Below are positions 8,509-18,023 of a stretch of 45,346 nt of DNA, piece after piece; position 1 is the stretch's first letter, and every line of letters starts with the position of its first letter. The notes beneath the pieces were generated by a model. It made no database searches. It was not told the origin of the DNA and saw only the letters and a list, made by a program, of their open reading frames with translations. This DNA comes from Cyanobacteria bacterium bin.51 (GTDB lineage: Bacteria; Cyanobacteriota; Cyanobacteriia; PCC-6307; Cyanobiaceae): NCBI GenBank assembly GCA_013203655.1, contig JABMPN010000089.1, positions 1-45,346 of the forward strand. Reading direction: 5' to 3'. Made by a program: the position numbers and the translations under genes.

Positions 8509-11500
8509 GCGCCGCCGGCTGATCAGCAGGTGCGCGGCGGGAATGTAGAAGAGCGCCAGCACCGTGGCGCCGCCCAGCCCACCGGCGATCGCGATCGCCA
8601 GGGGCGGCCAGAAGCCGGTGGGATCCAGCATCAGCGGCACGAAACCGATGATCGTGGTGAGGGTGGTGGTGATCACGTGGCGGGTGGCATGCAGCACCAC
8701 GCGCACCACCGCCGGGCCATCGCCGTGGCGGGCTTCGGGGTCCTGGCGCAGGGAGGAGAGCACCACGATCGAATCGTTGATCGCCAGGCCGATCAGGCCC
8801 AGAATCCCCAGGATCGCCGTGAAGCCGAACAGCGAACCGCTCAGGCGCAGGGCGAAGGCCGCCAGGCCCACCGAGAGCAGCCCCACCGAGCCGATCAGCC
8901 CGGCGGCCGCGAACGAACCCAGCGACAGCACAAGGGTGGCGGTCATCAGCAGGGCCAGCACCCCGACGGACACCAGCAGGTTGGCGACGGCGCCGCCGCG
9001 GGCATCGGCTTCACCCCCCAGTTCCAGCCGCACCCCCGCAGGCGGCTGCCACTGCTGTTGTTTCAGCTGCTCCTGCAACCGCTTCAACGCGGTGTCGGGC
9101 AGGGCACCCGCCTGTACGAAGGCCTGAACCGTGTTGAGCCGCTGGCCATCGCGGCGGGTGATCGCGGCGCGCTCGGGCTCCAGCCGGGCCGTGCCCAGGG
9201 CCGAGAGCGGAACGGCCCCTCCATCTGGGGCCACCAGGTCGAGATCGGCGGTGCCGGCGATCCGGCCGCGCTCGCCATCGCCCAGCCGCACCCGCACGGG
9301 GATCGTCTCGGTGTCCTGCAGAACGGTGCCGCCCAGGGCGCCATCGAGGTTGGCGCGCAGCTGCTGGGCCACGGCCGCATTGTCGAGGCCGCCGCGGAGG
9401 GCCTGCAGTTCATCAATCGGCAGGGTGAGCTTGGGCAGGGCCTCCGCCAGGCTGGCGCGGGTGTGGGTGATGGTCTCGATCCCTGAGAGCTCCACCCGGA
9501 TCCGGTCACCGGCCTGCTGCAGGGCCTCGAGATCGGAGCCGAACAGGCGCAGTTCGATCGGCGCATCGAACGGCGGCCCCTGCTCCAGCTGCCGCACCAG
9601 GATCTGGGCTTCGGGGAAGGCCTGGTCGAGGTCCTGCTGCAGGGCGCGGATAGTGGGGCGCACCTGATCGGTGCCCTTGAGTTGCACCAGGCCCTGGGCG
9701 TAGGCGGGATCGTTGTCGCGATCGGCCACCACGTTGTAGAAGAAGGAAGGGGCGCTGCTGCCGATGAACCAGTGCACGTCCTGCACAGCCGGATAGCGGC
9801 GGATCCGCTCGCGGGCCTCCAGTGCCAGCTTCTGGGTGCGACCGATGGCACTGGCCGGCGGCAGCTGCAGCTCGATCTGGAACTGATCGCGGTTGGTGGG
9901 GGGAAAGAACTGCTGCTCCAGGGTGCCGAGCATCGCGAAGCCGGCCACCGGCAACACCAGCGCCGCCGCCACCCCCAGCCAGGGCCGCCGGGTGATCCGC
10001 TCCAGGAATGCCCGGTAGCGGCGGGCCAGGACCGGGCTGGAGAGGCCGTTGAGCCACAGCTCCCCGTGCCAGCCCAGCGGCTGCCAGTCGCGCAGACGGC
10101 CCACCAGGGCCGGGATCACCGTGAGCGAGAGGAACAGGGAACTGAGCAGGGCCAGGATCACCGTGAGCCCGATCGAGCCGATGAATTCACCACTCGCCCC
10201 CGGGGAGGTGGCGATCGGCACGAAGGCCAGCACCGTGGTGAGGGTGGAGGCCAGCATCGGCACCTGCAGGCCGCGCACCGTGCCCACCACCGCCTGCTGC
10301 GGCGCTTCACCGGAGCGCAGCCGCTGCTGCACTTCGTCCACCACCAGGATCGCGTTATCGATCAGCAGGCCGAGGGCAATGATGATGCCGGTGGCCGACA
10401 TCTGATGCAGGGGGACCCCCAGCACCTTCATGGCGCCGAACACCATCAGGCTGGCCAGCGGCAGCGCCGCCCCCACGATCAGGGCCGCCTTGGCGCCCAG
10501 CATCAGCAGCGACACCGCCAGCACCAGTAACGACCCCACGATCAGGTTGCTGATCACGCCATTGAGACGCGCCTCCACGTAGCGGCTCTGGTCGAGCACG
10601 GTGCGCAGATGCAGGCCAGGGGGGAGGCTGTCGCCGAACTCCGCCAGGGTGGCGCGGGCCTGCTGGGCCCAGTCGTCCACGCGGTAGTCGGGCTCCACCG
10701 TGGCCGCCACCACCACCGCCGGATGGCCGGCCACGATCGCCAGCTCCCGCGCCGGCGACTCCACCCCCTGGCTCACCGTGGCCACATCACCCAGCCGCGC
10801 GGCTGTGCCGTCCGCGCCGATGCGGATCGGGATGCTGCGGATCTTCTCGGTGGAATCGAGGGCGCTCTCGAGCTCCAGCAGCAGTTGCTGGTTGGCGCCA
10901 CGGATCTCACCGGCCGCTTCCTTGGCATCACTGGCGCGGATCTGACCCGCCAGGGAGGCCGGGGTGAGACCCAGGCGGGCCAGGGACGCCGGCGACACCG
11001 CGACGGTGATCTCCTCCTGCTGGGCCCCGTAGCGCTCCACGGTGTCGGTGCCGGGCAGAGCCCGCAGGCGTTCCTCCAGCAGCTCCGCCTGGCGGGCCAG
11101 GATCACCTGATTGGCCGGATCAGGGCGCTCCCAGGTGAGCCCCACGATCAGAGCGCTGGCGCTGATCGCCGCATCGCGGAATTCCGGCGCGCTCGCCTCG
11201 CTCGGCAGCAGGGGAGTGGCGTCGTCGATCTTGCCGCGCACCTTGCTCCAGACCGGATCCACGTCCTTGAGCGTGTCTTTAAGTTCGATCGAGACGATCG
11301 AGGTGCCGCTGCTGGAGGTGGAGGTGATGTGGTCCACCTCCTCGAGTTCAAGCAGTTCGTCCTCCAGGGGCATGCTGACCAGCGCTTCGAGCCGCTCCGG
11401 TGTGGCGCCCGGCAGGAAGGTCACCACCTGGGCCGTGCGCCGGGTGGTGATCGGATCCTCCAGCCGCGGCAGGGTGAACAGCGAGGAGAGGCCCCACACC

Positions 11501-11559
11501 AGCACCAGCGCCACGGTGAGCAGCAGCAGCTGGCGGTTGCGAAAGAAGAGATCGTGCAT
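8473..11559 (-). CDS. RND-family multidrug efflux permease (AcrB/HAE-like)
   Basis: 1028 aa, the length of AcrB-type pumps. N-terminal helix (QLLLLTVALVLVWGLSSLFT), a large periplasmic loop, helix 4 with GLLIDNAILVVDEVQQRL, and a second half ending in helices with LIGLAINDSIVVLSSL and TTLTTIIGFVPLML. AcrB has two adjacent Asp residues in helix 4; here the second is Asn, as in many environmental RND pumps. It would use the proton gradient to export drugs, lipids or other small molecules through a periplasmic adaptor and an outer-membrane channel. The adaptor gene lies 6 nt upstream. Substrate cannot be told from sequence. The 3' end overlaps the pirin gene. Confidence 0.92.
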   Translation of the reverse strand: MHDLFFRNRQLLLLTVALVLVWGLSSLFTLPRLEDPITTRRTAQVVTFLPGATPERLEALVSMPLEDELLELEEVDHITSTSSSGTSIVSIELKDTLKDVDPVWSKVRGKIDDATPLLPSEASAPEFRDAAISASALIVGLTWERPDPANQVILARQAELLEERLRALPGTDTVERYGAQQEEITVAVSPASLARLGLTPASLAGQIRASDAKEAAGEIRGANQQLLLELESALDSTEKIRSIPIRIGADGTAARLGDVATVSQGVESPARELAIVAGHPAVVVAATVEPDYRVDDWAQQARATLAEFGDSLPPGLHLRTVLDQSRYVEARLNGVISNLIVGSLLVLAVSLLMLGAKAALIVGAALPLASLMVFGAMKVLGVPLHQMSATGIIIALGLLIDNAILVVDEVQQRLRSGEAPQQAVVGTVRGLQVPMLASTLTTVLAFVPIATSPGASGEFIGSIGLTVILALLSSLFLSLTVIPALVGRLRDWQPLGWHGELWLNGLSSPVLARRYRAFLERITRRPWLGVAAALVLPVAGFAMLGTLEQQFFPPTNRDQFQIELQLPPASAIGRTQKLALEARERIRRYPAVQDVHWFIGSSAPSFFYNVVADRDNDPAYAQGLVQLKGTDQVRPTIRALQQDLDQAFPEAQILVRQLEQGPPFDAPIELRLFGSDLEALQQAGDRIRVELSGIETITHTRASLAEALPKLTLPIDELQALRGGLDNAAVAQQLRANLDGALGGTVLQDTETIPVRVRLGDGERGRIAGTADLDLVAPDGGAVPLSALGTARLEPERAAITRRDGQRLNTVQAFVQAGALPDTALKRLQEQLKQQQWQPPAGVRLELGGEADARGGAVANLLVSVGVLALLMTATLVLSLGSFAAAGLIGSVGLLSVGLAAFALRLSGSLFGFTAILGILGLIGLAINDSIVVLSSLRQDPEARHGDGPAVVRVVLHATRHVITTTLTTIIGFVPLMLDPTGFWPPLAIAIAGGLGGATVLALFYIPAAHLLISRRRSGQLKPQQVSA

Positions 11560-11565
11560 CGGGCT

Positions 11566-12987
11566 TCAGGGCTTCGCCATCGCCGGTTGGGCCGTCACCA
11601 GTTGGCCTGGCACCACCCGGTGGACGCCGGAGCGGATCACCTGATCGCCGGAGCGCAGGGTGCCGCGCACCAACGACCGCTCCGCCTCGCTGTGCACCAG
11701 CTCCACCACCCGCCTGCCCACCACGCCGGTGCCGGGCGCTAGGGGACGGCCCCGCCTGATCTTGGTGGGCTTGCTCTCGGAGGGATTTCCATCGCTGGGC
11801 TGGCGACCCGCGGGCTCCTCCAGCACATACACCGCCCACAGCCCCTTGCCGGCCGCCACCAGGGCGGTGGTGGGCAGCCAGAAGCCCTGGCCGGTCTGCT
11901 CCTGGCGCAGGGCCAGGCGCACGGTCTGGCCCACGGCCAGGTTCTGGCCCGCCGCCTGGGTCTGGTCGGGAATCGTCAGCACCACCGTGACGGTGCGGCT
12001 GGCGGCATCGAGCTCGGGCAGCAGCGCCTGCACCCGGGCCGGGAAGGTGCGCTCGCCCACCGCAACGGTCTGGGAGCTGCCCACCGCCAGATCCGCGGCC
12101 ACCGCCGGCGAAACACCTACCCGGGCCTCGCGGGGGCCGCTCTCGACCACGCTGATCACCGGCTGCCCAGGCTCCACCACCACACCCTCATCGATCGAGC
12201 GCGTGCCGATCCGGCCGGCAAAGGGGGCCTTGAGCACGCTGGTGTCGAGATCGAGGTCGACCTGGCGGAGCCGGGCCTGGAGCTGGGCCACCTGGGCCTC
12301 CTGGGCCTCGAGTTGCTCGGTGCGGGTGCCGGCCTGCAGCTCCTCGGAGCGGCTGCGGGCCTGGGCGAGGCGATGGCTGCGGGCCGCGGTCTCGCTCACC
12401 AGCCGGTCTACGTCTTCGCGGGCGATGGCCCCCTGCCGGAAGAGCTCCTGGCGGCGGTCGCGCTGCAGGGTGGCCAGGGCCAGCTGCTGCTTCACCTCCG
12501 CCACCGCCGAGGCCGCCTCCTGGCGCCGCTCGGGCCGGGGGCCTGCGCGCAACTCACTCAGCAGGGCCTGGGCGCCCGCCAGCTGGGCCTGCAGATCGAG
12601 GCGCCGGGCCCGCAGGCGGCGGTCGTCGAGGCTGGCGAGGGCCTGACCCCGGGTCACCCGATCCCCCTCCTGGACCAGCACCGCGGCGACCGTGCCCTCC
12701 TGCTCGAACCCGAGGCTGCTCTGGCGTGTCGCCACCAGCTCGCCGCTGAACTGACGCTGGGTGCTGAACCGGTCGGTGGAGCGGACGGTGACCACCGCCA
12801 CGGGCAGGCCGCCGAGGGCCGGAGCCGGGGCGAGCGTGCGCCAGGCCAGCAGCCCTGCCCCCAGGACCACCACCGACACCCCAGCGGTGGCGAGCAGTCT
12901 GGGCTTCCGCCGCAGGGGCTCCAGCCGAGCGCTCAGTCGCCCCAGCACGGGCGGCGACCACCACCCACGCTGCCCATCAGCGTGCAT
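11566..12987 (-). CDS. RND efflux periplasmic adaptor (HlyD/AcrA family)
   Basis: 473 aa from ATG 12987 (MHADGQRGWWSPPVLGR); the track's longer form reads through the promoter region. One N-terminal membrane helix (LLATAGVSVVVLGAGLLAWR, about residues 33-52), a barrel-sandwich/lipoyl half (FEQEGTVAAVLVQEGDRVTR), a long alpha-helical hairpin rich in Ala/Gln/Arg, the second lipoyl half (LDTSVLKAPFAGRIGTRSID), then beta-barrel domains. Bridges the RND pump to an outer-membrane channel. It is the first gene of the two-gene operon and is divergent from padR, which likely controls it. An outer-membrane factor is not in the window. Confidence 0.9.
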   Translation of the reverse strand: MHADGQRGWWSPPVLGRLSARLEPLRRKPRLLATAGVSVVVLGAGLLAWRTLAPAPALGGLPVAVVTVRSTDRFSTQRQFSGELVATRQSSLGFEQEGTVAAVLVQEGDRVTRGQALASLDDRRLRARRLDLQAQLAGAQALLSELRAGPRPERRQEAASAVAEVKQQLALATLQRDRRQELFRQGAIAREDVDRLVSETAARSHRLAQARSRSEELQAGTRTEQLEAQEAQVAQLQARLRQVDLDLDTSVLKAPFAGRIGTRSIDEGVVVEPGQPVISVVESGPREARVGVSPAVAADLAVGSSQTVAVGERTFPARVQALLPELDAASRTVTVVLTIPDQTQAAGQNLAVGQTVRLALRQEQTGQGFWLPTTALVAAGKGLWAVYVLEEPAGRQPSDGNPSESKPTKIRRGRPLAPGTGVVGRRVVELVHSEAERSLVRGTLRSGDQVIRSGVHRVVPGQLVTAQPAMAKP

Positions 12988-13029
12988 AACAACTTTTTGT
13001 GTATGGCCGGACCCTAGCGGTACGTTGTT
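12985..13029. promoter_or_regulatory. Divergent promoter/operator between RND adaptor and padR
   Basis: The 79-nt gap has two dyads: CATA (12985-12988)/TATG (13002-13005), and AACAAC (12988-12993)/GTTGTT (13024-13029). Either could be a PadR operator, since PadR regulators often bind dyads in the promoter they share with a divergent pump. No clean -35/-10 pair was assigned. Confidence 0.35.
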
Positions 13030-13066
13030 GGCTCCGTCAATTCCGCCGCCGGCGCCTCCCAACGCC

Positions 13067-13612
13067 ATGGCCCTGGCCCACACGATCCTCACGGTGCTCT
13101 GCGAGCAGCCCCGCAGCGGCTACGCCATCAGCAAGCTGTTCGAAGAGACCATCGCCTGCTACTGGAAGGCCAGCCAGCAGCAGATCTACCGGGAGCTGGC
13201 GGCCATGGAGGCGAAGGGCTGGCTGAATCACGAGCTGGTGCCCCAGGCCGGCAAGCCCGACAAGAAGGTTTACGCCCTCACCACTACCGGCCGCGAGGAA
13301 CTAGACCGCTGGAACCGGGAGCCCACCCATCCCACACCCATCCGGGAGGACCTGGGGGTGCGGGTGCTGGGCGGCGCCAACATGCCCCCGGCCGTGCTGA
13401 TCGGGGAACTGGAGAGGCGGCGCCGGATCCACCAGCAGAACCTCGAGAACTACCTACAGCGCCAGCAGGAATTCCAGCGCATGGCCGCCCCCAGCCTCCA
13501 TGACCAGTTCCGCTTCCTCACCCTGCGCCGCGGTATCCGCTACGAACAGGAGTGGGTGGCCTGGTGCGAGGAGGTGCGCGATTACATCAATGAGCACCTG
13601 CAGGACCGTTGA
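13067..13612 (+). CDS. PadR family transcriptional regulator
   Basis: 181 aa starting at ATG 13067 (MALAHTILTVLCEQPRSGYA). The N-terminal winged helix has the PadR pattern: SGYAISKLFEE, then SQQQIYRELAAMEAKGWL and KKVYALTTTGREELDRW. The C-terminal half (about 100-181) is a charged helical dimerisation region of the Vir_act_alpha_C type. The 283-aa track ORF begins inside the divergent adaptor gene and is not the real start. By location it is the likely local repressor of the RND pump. Confidence 0.9.
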   Translation: MALAHTILTVLCEQPRSGYAISKLFEETIACYWKASQQQIYRELAAMEAKGWLNHELVPQAGKPDKKVYALTTTGREELDRWNREPTHPTPIREDLGVRVLGGANMPPAVLIGELERRRRIHQQNLENYLQRQQEFQRMAAPSLHDQFRFLTLRRGIRYEQEWVAWCEEVRDYINEHLQDR

Positions 13613-13653
13613 AACTCCGATCGCGGAACGCTGAAATTCCGATGGCGGAACGC
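13610..13653 (+). repeat. Two tandem 22-nt units at the padR stop
   Basis: TGAAACTCCGATCGCGGAACGC is followed directly by TGAAATTCCGATGGCGGAACGC, 20 of 22 identical. The first unit begins with the padR stop TGA. Unit 2 contains TTCCG-atgg-CGGAA, a small hairpin. Confidence 0.75.
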
Positions 13654-14153
13654 TGAACCTTCGGCAGCGCGGCCCAAGCGGCTGAGGTTCAGAGGATGTA
13701 GCGAGTGCAATCTCAGGGGAAGATCACCAGGTGAGCCTCATTCCGCCTGCTCCAAAACCTCCCCAAACCATCCAACCGTTCGGTTCAATCCCGCCACGGG
13801 ACGACCCAACGGCAACACTCACTGGGCCCATCGCCTTGACAGTGACGCTTTTCCCTTGGTCACCGGGCCGGGGCTTGGCGAGCCGACGGCCCTCCAGCGG
13901 AAAGCGCTGCAAACCTTTGGGCCGGAACGCAAACCCATCGGGGCTCAGCGAAATCGCAGGATTCTCAGCGATCCCCCTGCGCATCGAAGACAAAACAACC
14001 TCCGCAGGGGCCTCGGTCCTGACGGGCACAGGAACCGTGAGTTTTCTGAGAATCCGTTGAAGAGTTGAGAAGAGGCCCGACGACTGCAGCGTTTGCTGCA
14101 GCACTGTGCAGCACCCGTTCCTTCAATCAACTCGTTCTTCCCTTTGGCTGACC
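13613..14153. other. 541-nt stretch without a confident gene
   Basis: After the tandem repeat and hairpin listed separately, the stretch holds overlapping open frames on both strands (13724-14104 minus, 13731-14060 plus). Neither shows a domain, a good ribosome-binding site or a family signature that I recognise. A perfect CTGCAGC-gttt-GCTGCAG hairpin lies at 14084-14101, about 50 nt before the next small gene. It could hold a non-coding RNA or gene remnant; I see nothing decisive. Confidence 0.4.
13653..13692 (+). other. Hairpin downstream of padR
   Basis: CTGAACCT (13653-13660) and AGGTTCAG (13685-13692) form a perfect 8-bp stem, with inner CAGC/GCTG arms. No T-run follows. It may stop padR transcripts or stabilise their 3' end. 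Confidence 0.4.
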
Positions 14154-14393
14154 ATGGTTCAGCTACGTGCCCTGCCCGACCCCAGCCTTCCCGATCTTGA
14201 TCCGGAAGCGGTGGTGCAGGGCCGCCGCTGGTCAGCACGCTACCGGGGGTTCCTGCTCCTCCCCCAGCCGGACCTCAGCTGGCTGGTGCGGCCGGAGCGC
14301 AGCCCGATGGGAGTGCTGCCCTTCCGCACCCCTCCCAATTCCCTCGATGATGTCAAGGCCTTGGTTGACTGGCGCCTCAATCAGGCCGCCTGA
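14154..14393 (+). CDS. Small conserved-looking hypothetical protein (79 aa)
   Basis: Starts at ATG 14154 (MVQLRALPDPSLPDLDPEAV); the track's start at 14106 adds residues of poor quality. The protein has tryptophan- and proline-rich, protein-like content (WSARYRGFLLLPQPDLSWLV, then DDVKALVDWRLNQAA), without a signal peptide or membrane helix. I do not recognise a named family. The amino-acid pattern and codon usage fit a real picocyanobacterial gene better than a shadow. Its last 13 nt overlap the end of the next gene on the opposite strand. Confidence 0.6.
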   Translation: MVQLRALPDPSLPDLDPEAVVQGRRWSARYRGFLLLPQPDLSWLVRPERSPMGVLPFRTPPNSLDDVKALVDWRLNQAA

Positions 14394-14722
14394 GGCGGTG
14401 TTGGCGTTGGTGAGGTTTGGAACGGCAGCACCAGGGTGACCCAGCGATCCGGCCGTTCGGGCCTGGCACGCCGCGCCTGACGCACACCAAACGGAACCCG
14501 CAGCACATTGGTGCCCTCAACGTGAAAGACCTCGCCGCGGGAGTGGGAATGGGCCATCGAACCACGCAGGGGGGGGAGTTCGGGTTCGCGCCTCCTCGGA
14601 GTGCTGCCCTGTGGAGTGCTGCCACCCCTTCCATCAGCGCTGTCGTCTGCAATGGCCAGGGCCGCCAGGTTCAGGTGGCTGGGGGCACGGGGGCCTTTGC
14701 TGCTGCCGTCGTTGTTTTTCAT
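14381..14722 (-). CDS. Small hypothetical protein (113 aa)
   Basis: Start chosen at the ATG of MKNNDGSSKGPRAPSHLNLA (14722), inside the track's 242-aa ORF, whose upstream part is low quality and overlaps gcvP. The middle is Gly/Arg/Ser-rich; the C-terminal half (MAHSHSRGEVFHVEGTNVLR, RRARPERPDRWVTLVLPF) is compact and looks structured. Family not recognised. It could follow gcvP on the same strand after 145 nt, but a terminator-like hairpin lies between them. It is convergent and overlapping with the 79-aa gene. Confidence 0.5.
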   Translation of the reverse strand: MKNNDGSSKGPRAPSHLNLAALAIADDSADGRGGSTPQGSTPRRREPELPPLRGSMAHSHSRGEVFHVEGTNVLRVPFGVRQARRARPERPDRWVTLVLPFQTSPTPTPPQAA

Positions 14723-14813
14723 GATCCCGGGTATGAGGAGCGGGCTGGCATGGGAGAGCAACCGCACGGGATTGCCCTGTTTGCCGGGAATGTAGCCCCC
14801 TTTCCAGTCGCCG

Positions 14814-14837
14814 GGTAGGGCGGAGATGCCGCCTACC
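14814..14837 (-). terminator. Terminator-like hairpin after gcvP
   Basis: On the minus strand GGTAGGCGG-catct-CCGCCCTACC forms a 9-bp stem with one bulged C, 31 nt after the gcvP stop. There is no strong U-tract. Confidence 0.45.
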
Positions 14838-14867
14838 GTTCCGGCTGAAGAAGTGACCGCATGATAC

Positions 14868-17800
14868 TCACTCGCTGACCGCCATCTCCTCCACCGTCGG
14901 ACAGGTGCAGACCAGGTTGCGATCGCCGTAGGCGTTGTCGATCCGGGCCACCGCCGGCCAGAACTTGTTGCGGCGCTGGGCTTCACCGGCCGGGAAGGCC
15001 GCCTGGCTGCGGCTGTAGGGACGATCCCAGTGGTCGGCGGTGACGGCAGAGAGGGTGTGGGGGGCGCGGCGCAGGGGGTTGTCGCTGGGATCGGCGGCGC
15101 CCGATTCAATGGCGGCCGCCTCGACGCGGATCGCCACCATCGCCGCGCAGAACCGCTCGATTTCCAGAAGCGACTCGCTTTCGGTGGGCTCGACCATCAC
15201 CGTGCCGGCCACCGGCCAGCTCACGGTCGGTGCATGGAAGCCGTAATCCATCAGCCGTTTGGCCAGGTCATCGACCTCCAGACCAGCACTGCGCTTGAGC
15301 GGACGCAGATCAAGGATGCACTCGTGGGCCACCCGGCCGCCGGCGCCGCGGAACAGCACCGGGTAGTGGTCCTCCAGCCGGCTGGCGACCAGGTTGGCGG
15401 CCAGCAGGGCCACCGCACTCGCCTGACGCAGGCCGGCGCCGCCCATCATCCGCACGTACATCCAGCTGATCGGCAGGATGCCGGCACTGCCCCAGGGCGC
15501 GGCGGACACCGGACCGATCGCCTGGCGCTCAGGCCCAGAAGCAGACGTCTCGGTATGGGGATGGCCGGGCAGAAAGGGAACCAGATGGGGCGCCACCCCG
15601 ATCGGGCCAACCCCGGGACCTCCGCCGCCGTGGGGAATGCAGAAGGTCTTGTGCAGGTTGAGGTGGCAGACATCGGCGCCGAAACGACCCGGCTGGGCGA
15701 GCCCCACCTGGGCATTGAGATTGGCGCCATCGAGATAGACCTGGCCGCCATACCGGTGCACCACCGCGCAGAGCTGGCGGATGCCGGTTTCAAAAACACC
15801 ATGGGTGGAGGGATAGGTGACCATCACCGCCGCCAGCGATGCGGCGTGGGTCTGGGCCTTGGCCTCCAGGTCGGCCAGGTCGATGTTGCCGTCGGCATCG
15901 CAGGCCACCGGCACCACCTTGAGGCCAGCCATGACGGCGCTGGCCGGGTTGGTGCCATGGGCGCTGGTGGGGATCAGGCAGATGTGGCGCGCGCCCTCGC
16001 CGCGGCTGCGGTGCCAGGCCCGGATCACCAGCAGGCCGGCATACTCCCCCTGGGACCCGGCATTGGGCTGCAGCGACACCCCGGCAAAGCCCGTGCAGGC
16101 CGCCAGCCAACCTTCCAGATCGGCCACCAGCTTTGCGTAGCCCAGGGTCTGGCTGGTCGGGGCGAAAGGATGCAGTTCGGCGAACTCCGGCCAGCTCACG
16201 GGCGCCAGCTCGGCGGCAGCGTTGAGCTTCATCGTGCAGCTTCCCAGCGGGATCATGCCGTGCACCAGCGAGAGATCTTTGGAGACCAGCCGCTGGATGT
16301 AGCGCAGCAGCTCGGTTTCGCTGCGGTAGCGATGGAAGACCTCCTGGTTCAGCCAGGGGCGCTGCCGCAGCGGCAGACCCGCCAGCAGGTGGCCATCCAG
16401 CGTGTGGCCAGCGCTGGTGGCGGTGCGCTCCAGCTCGGCCAGCAAGGCCGCCGCGCTCGGGGCCTGCTCACCTCCTGCAAAAACTGCCAACAAGCGATCC
16501 AGCTCGGCGGTGTCGGTGCGCTCATCGAGGCTGATGGCCAGACCACTGATTGCCGTGCCAGCAGGGGACAGCGGCCGCAGGTTGAAGCCGGCCGCCTCGG
16601 CGCTGGCCAGCAGGCTGGCGGCAGCCGGGGTGCGCAGGCTGAGCGTGTCGAAGGCCGGGCCGGGCTCCACGGCAAAGCCCAGCCGCTCCAGGCCCAGGGC
16701 CAGGGCGGCCCGCTGCAGCAGTAGCCGACGGGCGATCGCCGCGAGGCCATCGGGTCCGTGGTGCACGGCGTAGAAGCTGGCCATCACCGCCAGCAGCACC
16801 TGGGCGGTGCAGATGTTGCTGGTGGCCTTGTCGCGCCGGATGTGCTGCTCACGGGTCTGCAGCGCCAGGCGCAGGGCGGGGTTGCCTTCCGCATCAAGCG
16901 ATTGGCCCACCAGCCGGCCGGGAATCTGGCGCTGGTGTTGGGTCGTTGTGGCGAAAAAGGCGGCATGGGGCCCGCCGCAGCCGAGTGGTACCCCGAACCG
17001 TTGGCTGCTGCCGACGGCAATGTCGGCTCCGAGCTGGCCAACGGGCTCGAGCAGCACCTGGGCCAGGGGATCGATCGCCACGGTGACCAGGGCGCCGGCG
17101 GTGTGTGCCGCGGCGATCACGGCGCGGGGATCCCAGAGCCGGCCGCTGCGGCAGGGCAACTGCAGCAGAACACCAAAGATGTCGCCTGACCTCTCGCCTG
17201 GACCATCGCCAAGACCGACAGGCAGGAGTCCGGCAGGGTCAAAGGTCTCGATCACCAGGCCCAGCGGTTCGGCGCGGGTCTGAAGCACGGCCAGGGTCTG
17301 GGGGAAGAGCCCCTGATCAACCAGGAAGCGGCGGGCCTCGGGTCGCTTGCAGGCGCCATAGCTGAGTGCCATGGCTTCGGCCGCGGCTGTGGCCTCATCG
17401 AGCAGAGAGGCGTTGGCGATCGGCAGGCCGGTGAGCTCGCTGATCAGGGTCTGGAAGTTGAGCAGGGCCTCCAGCCGCCCCTGGGCGATCTCCGCCTGGT
17501 ACGGGGTGTAGGCGGTGTACCAGGAGGGGTTCTCCAGCACCTGGCGCTGGATCACCGCCGGGGTGGCGGTGCCGTAGTACCCCAGCCCGATCAGGCTGCG
17601 CCGCACCTGGTTGGAGGCGGCGATCTGGCGCAGCTCGGCCAGGGCCTGGGCCTCTCCCACTCCGACTGGCAAGCCCACGGCCGCCTCGGCGGAGCTGAGC
17701 AGGATGTCGGCGGGGACCACCTCGGCGAGGAAACTGTCGAGATCACCGCAACCAACGGCGGCCAGCATCCGTGCCTGATCGGCCGGCGACGGTCCGATGT

Positions 17801-17951
17801 GTCGCGCCACGAACGCAGAGAGAACGACCGCTCCGGCGTTGCTGGGCGGCGGCGGACCGTTATTGGACTCGGCAGGCGTGGAGGTTGATGCATCGAAAGA
17901 AGCCTGAGCTTCGATCGCTTCGGTCGCCAGTCCTGAAGGGGCTGCGGTCAC
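14868..17951 (-). CDS. gcvP: Glycine dehydrogenase (decarboxylating), P-protein
   Basis: 1027 aa, single-chain P-protein. The PLP-lysine region [20 protein letters not shown] lies near residue 765. The N-terminal half carries [18 protein letters not shown] and [18 protein letters not shown], both typical. It decarboxylates glycine and passes the aminomethyl group to lipoyl-GcvH, the photorespiratory glycine route in cyanobacteria. The first ~50 residues before AFVARHIGP are Ser/Pro/Ala-rich and make it longer than most P-proteins; a non-ATG start further in is possible. It lies 72 nt after gcvH on the same strand, likely one operon. gcvT is not in the window. Confidence 0.96.
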   Translation of the reverse strand: MTAAPSGLATEAIEAQASFDASTSTPAESNNGPPPPSNAGAVVLSAFVARHIGPSPADQARMLAAVGCGDLDSFLAEVVPADILLSSAEAAVGLPVGVGEAQALAELRQIAASNQVRRSLIGLGYYGTATPAVIQRQVLENPSWYTAYTPYQAEIAQGRLEALLNFQTLISELTGLPIANASLLDEATAAAEAMALSYGACKRPEARRFLVDQGLFPQTLAVLQTRAEPLGLVIETFDPAGLLPVGLGDGPGERSGDIFGVLLQLPCRSGRLWDPRAVIAAAHTAGALVTVAIDPLAQVLLEPVGQLGADIAVGSSQRFGVPLGCGGPHAAFFATTTQHQRQIPGRLVGQSLDAEGNPALRLALQTREQHIRRDKATSNICTAQVLLAVMASFYAVHHGPDGLAAIARRLLLQRAALALGLERLGFAVEPGPAFDTLSLRTPAAASLLASAEAAGFNLRPLSPAGTAISGLAISLDERTDTAELDRLLAVFAGGEQAPSAAALLAELERTATSAGHTLDGHLLAGLPLRQRPWLNQEVFHRYRSETELLRYIQRLVSKDLSLVHGMIPLGSCTMKLNAAAELAPVSWPEFAELHPFAPTSQTLGYAKLVADLEGWLAACTGFAGVSLQPNAGSQGEYAGLLVIRAWHRSRGEGARHICLIPTSAHGTNPASAVMAGLKVVPVACDADGNIDLADLEAKAQTHAASLAAVMVTYPSTHGVFETGIRQLCAVVHRYGGQVYLDGANLNAQVGLAQPGRFGADVCHLNLHKTFCIPHGGGGPGVGPIGVAPHLVPFLPGHPHTETSASGPERQAIGPVSAAPWGSAGILPISWMYVRMMGGAGLRQASAVALLAANLVASRLEDHYPVLFRGAGGRVAHECILDLRPLKRSAGLEVDDLAKRLMDYGFHAPTVSWPVAGTVMVEPTESESLLEIERFCAAMVAIRVEAAAIESGAADPSDNPLRRAPHTLSAVTADHWDRPYSRSQAAFPAGEAQRRNKFWPAVARIDNAYGDRNLVCTCPTVEEMAVSE

Positions 17952-18023
17952 GGCCTGGCGCCTATTGGGGGTATGGGCGAGTGTAGGGATATTCGCCAGG
18001 CAGGCAGGCTCGCCCGAGCGCCT

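Noticed and set aside
13724-14104. 126-aa minus-strand ORF
   Set aside because: GTG start, no recognisable domain, and an equally open frame opposite; not supported as a gene, though not excluded.
15030-16724. 564-aa plus-strand ORF inside gcvP
   Set aside because: Antisense shadow; gcvP motifs are unambiguous on the minus strand.
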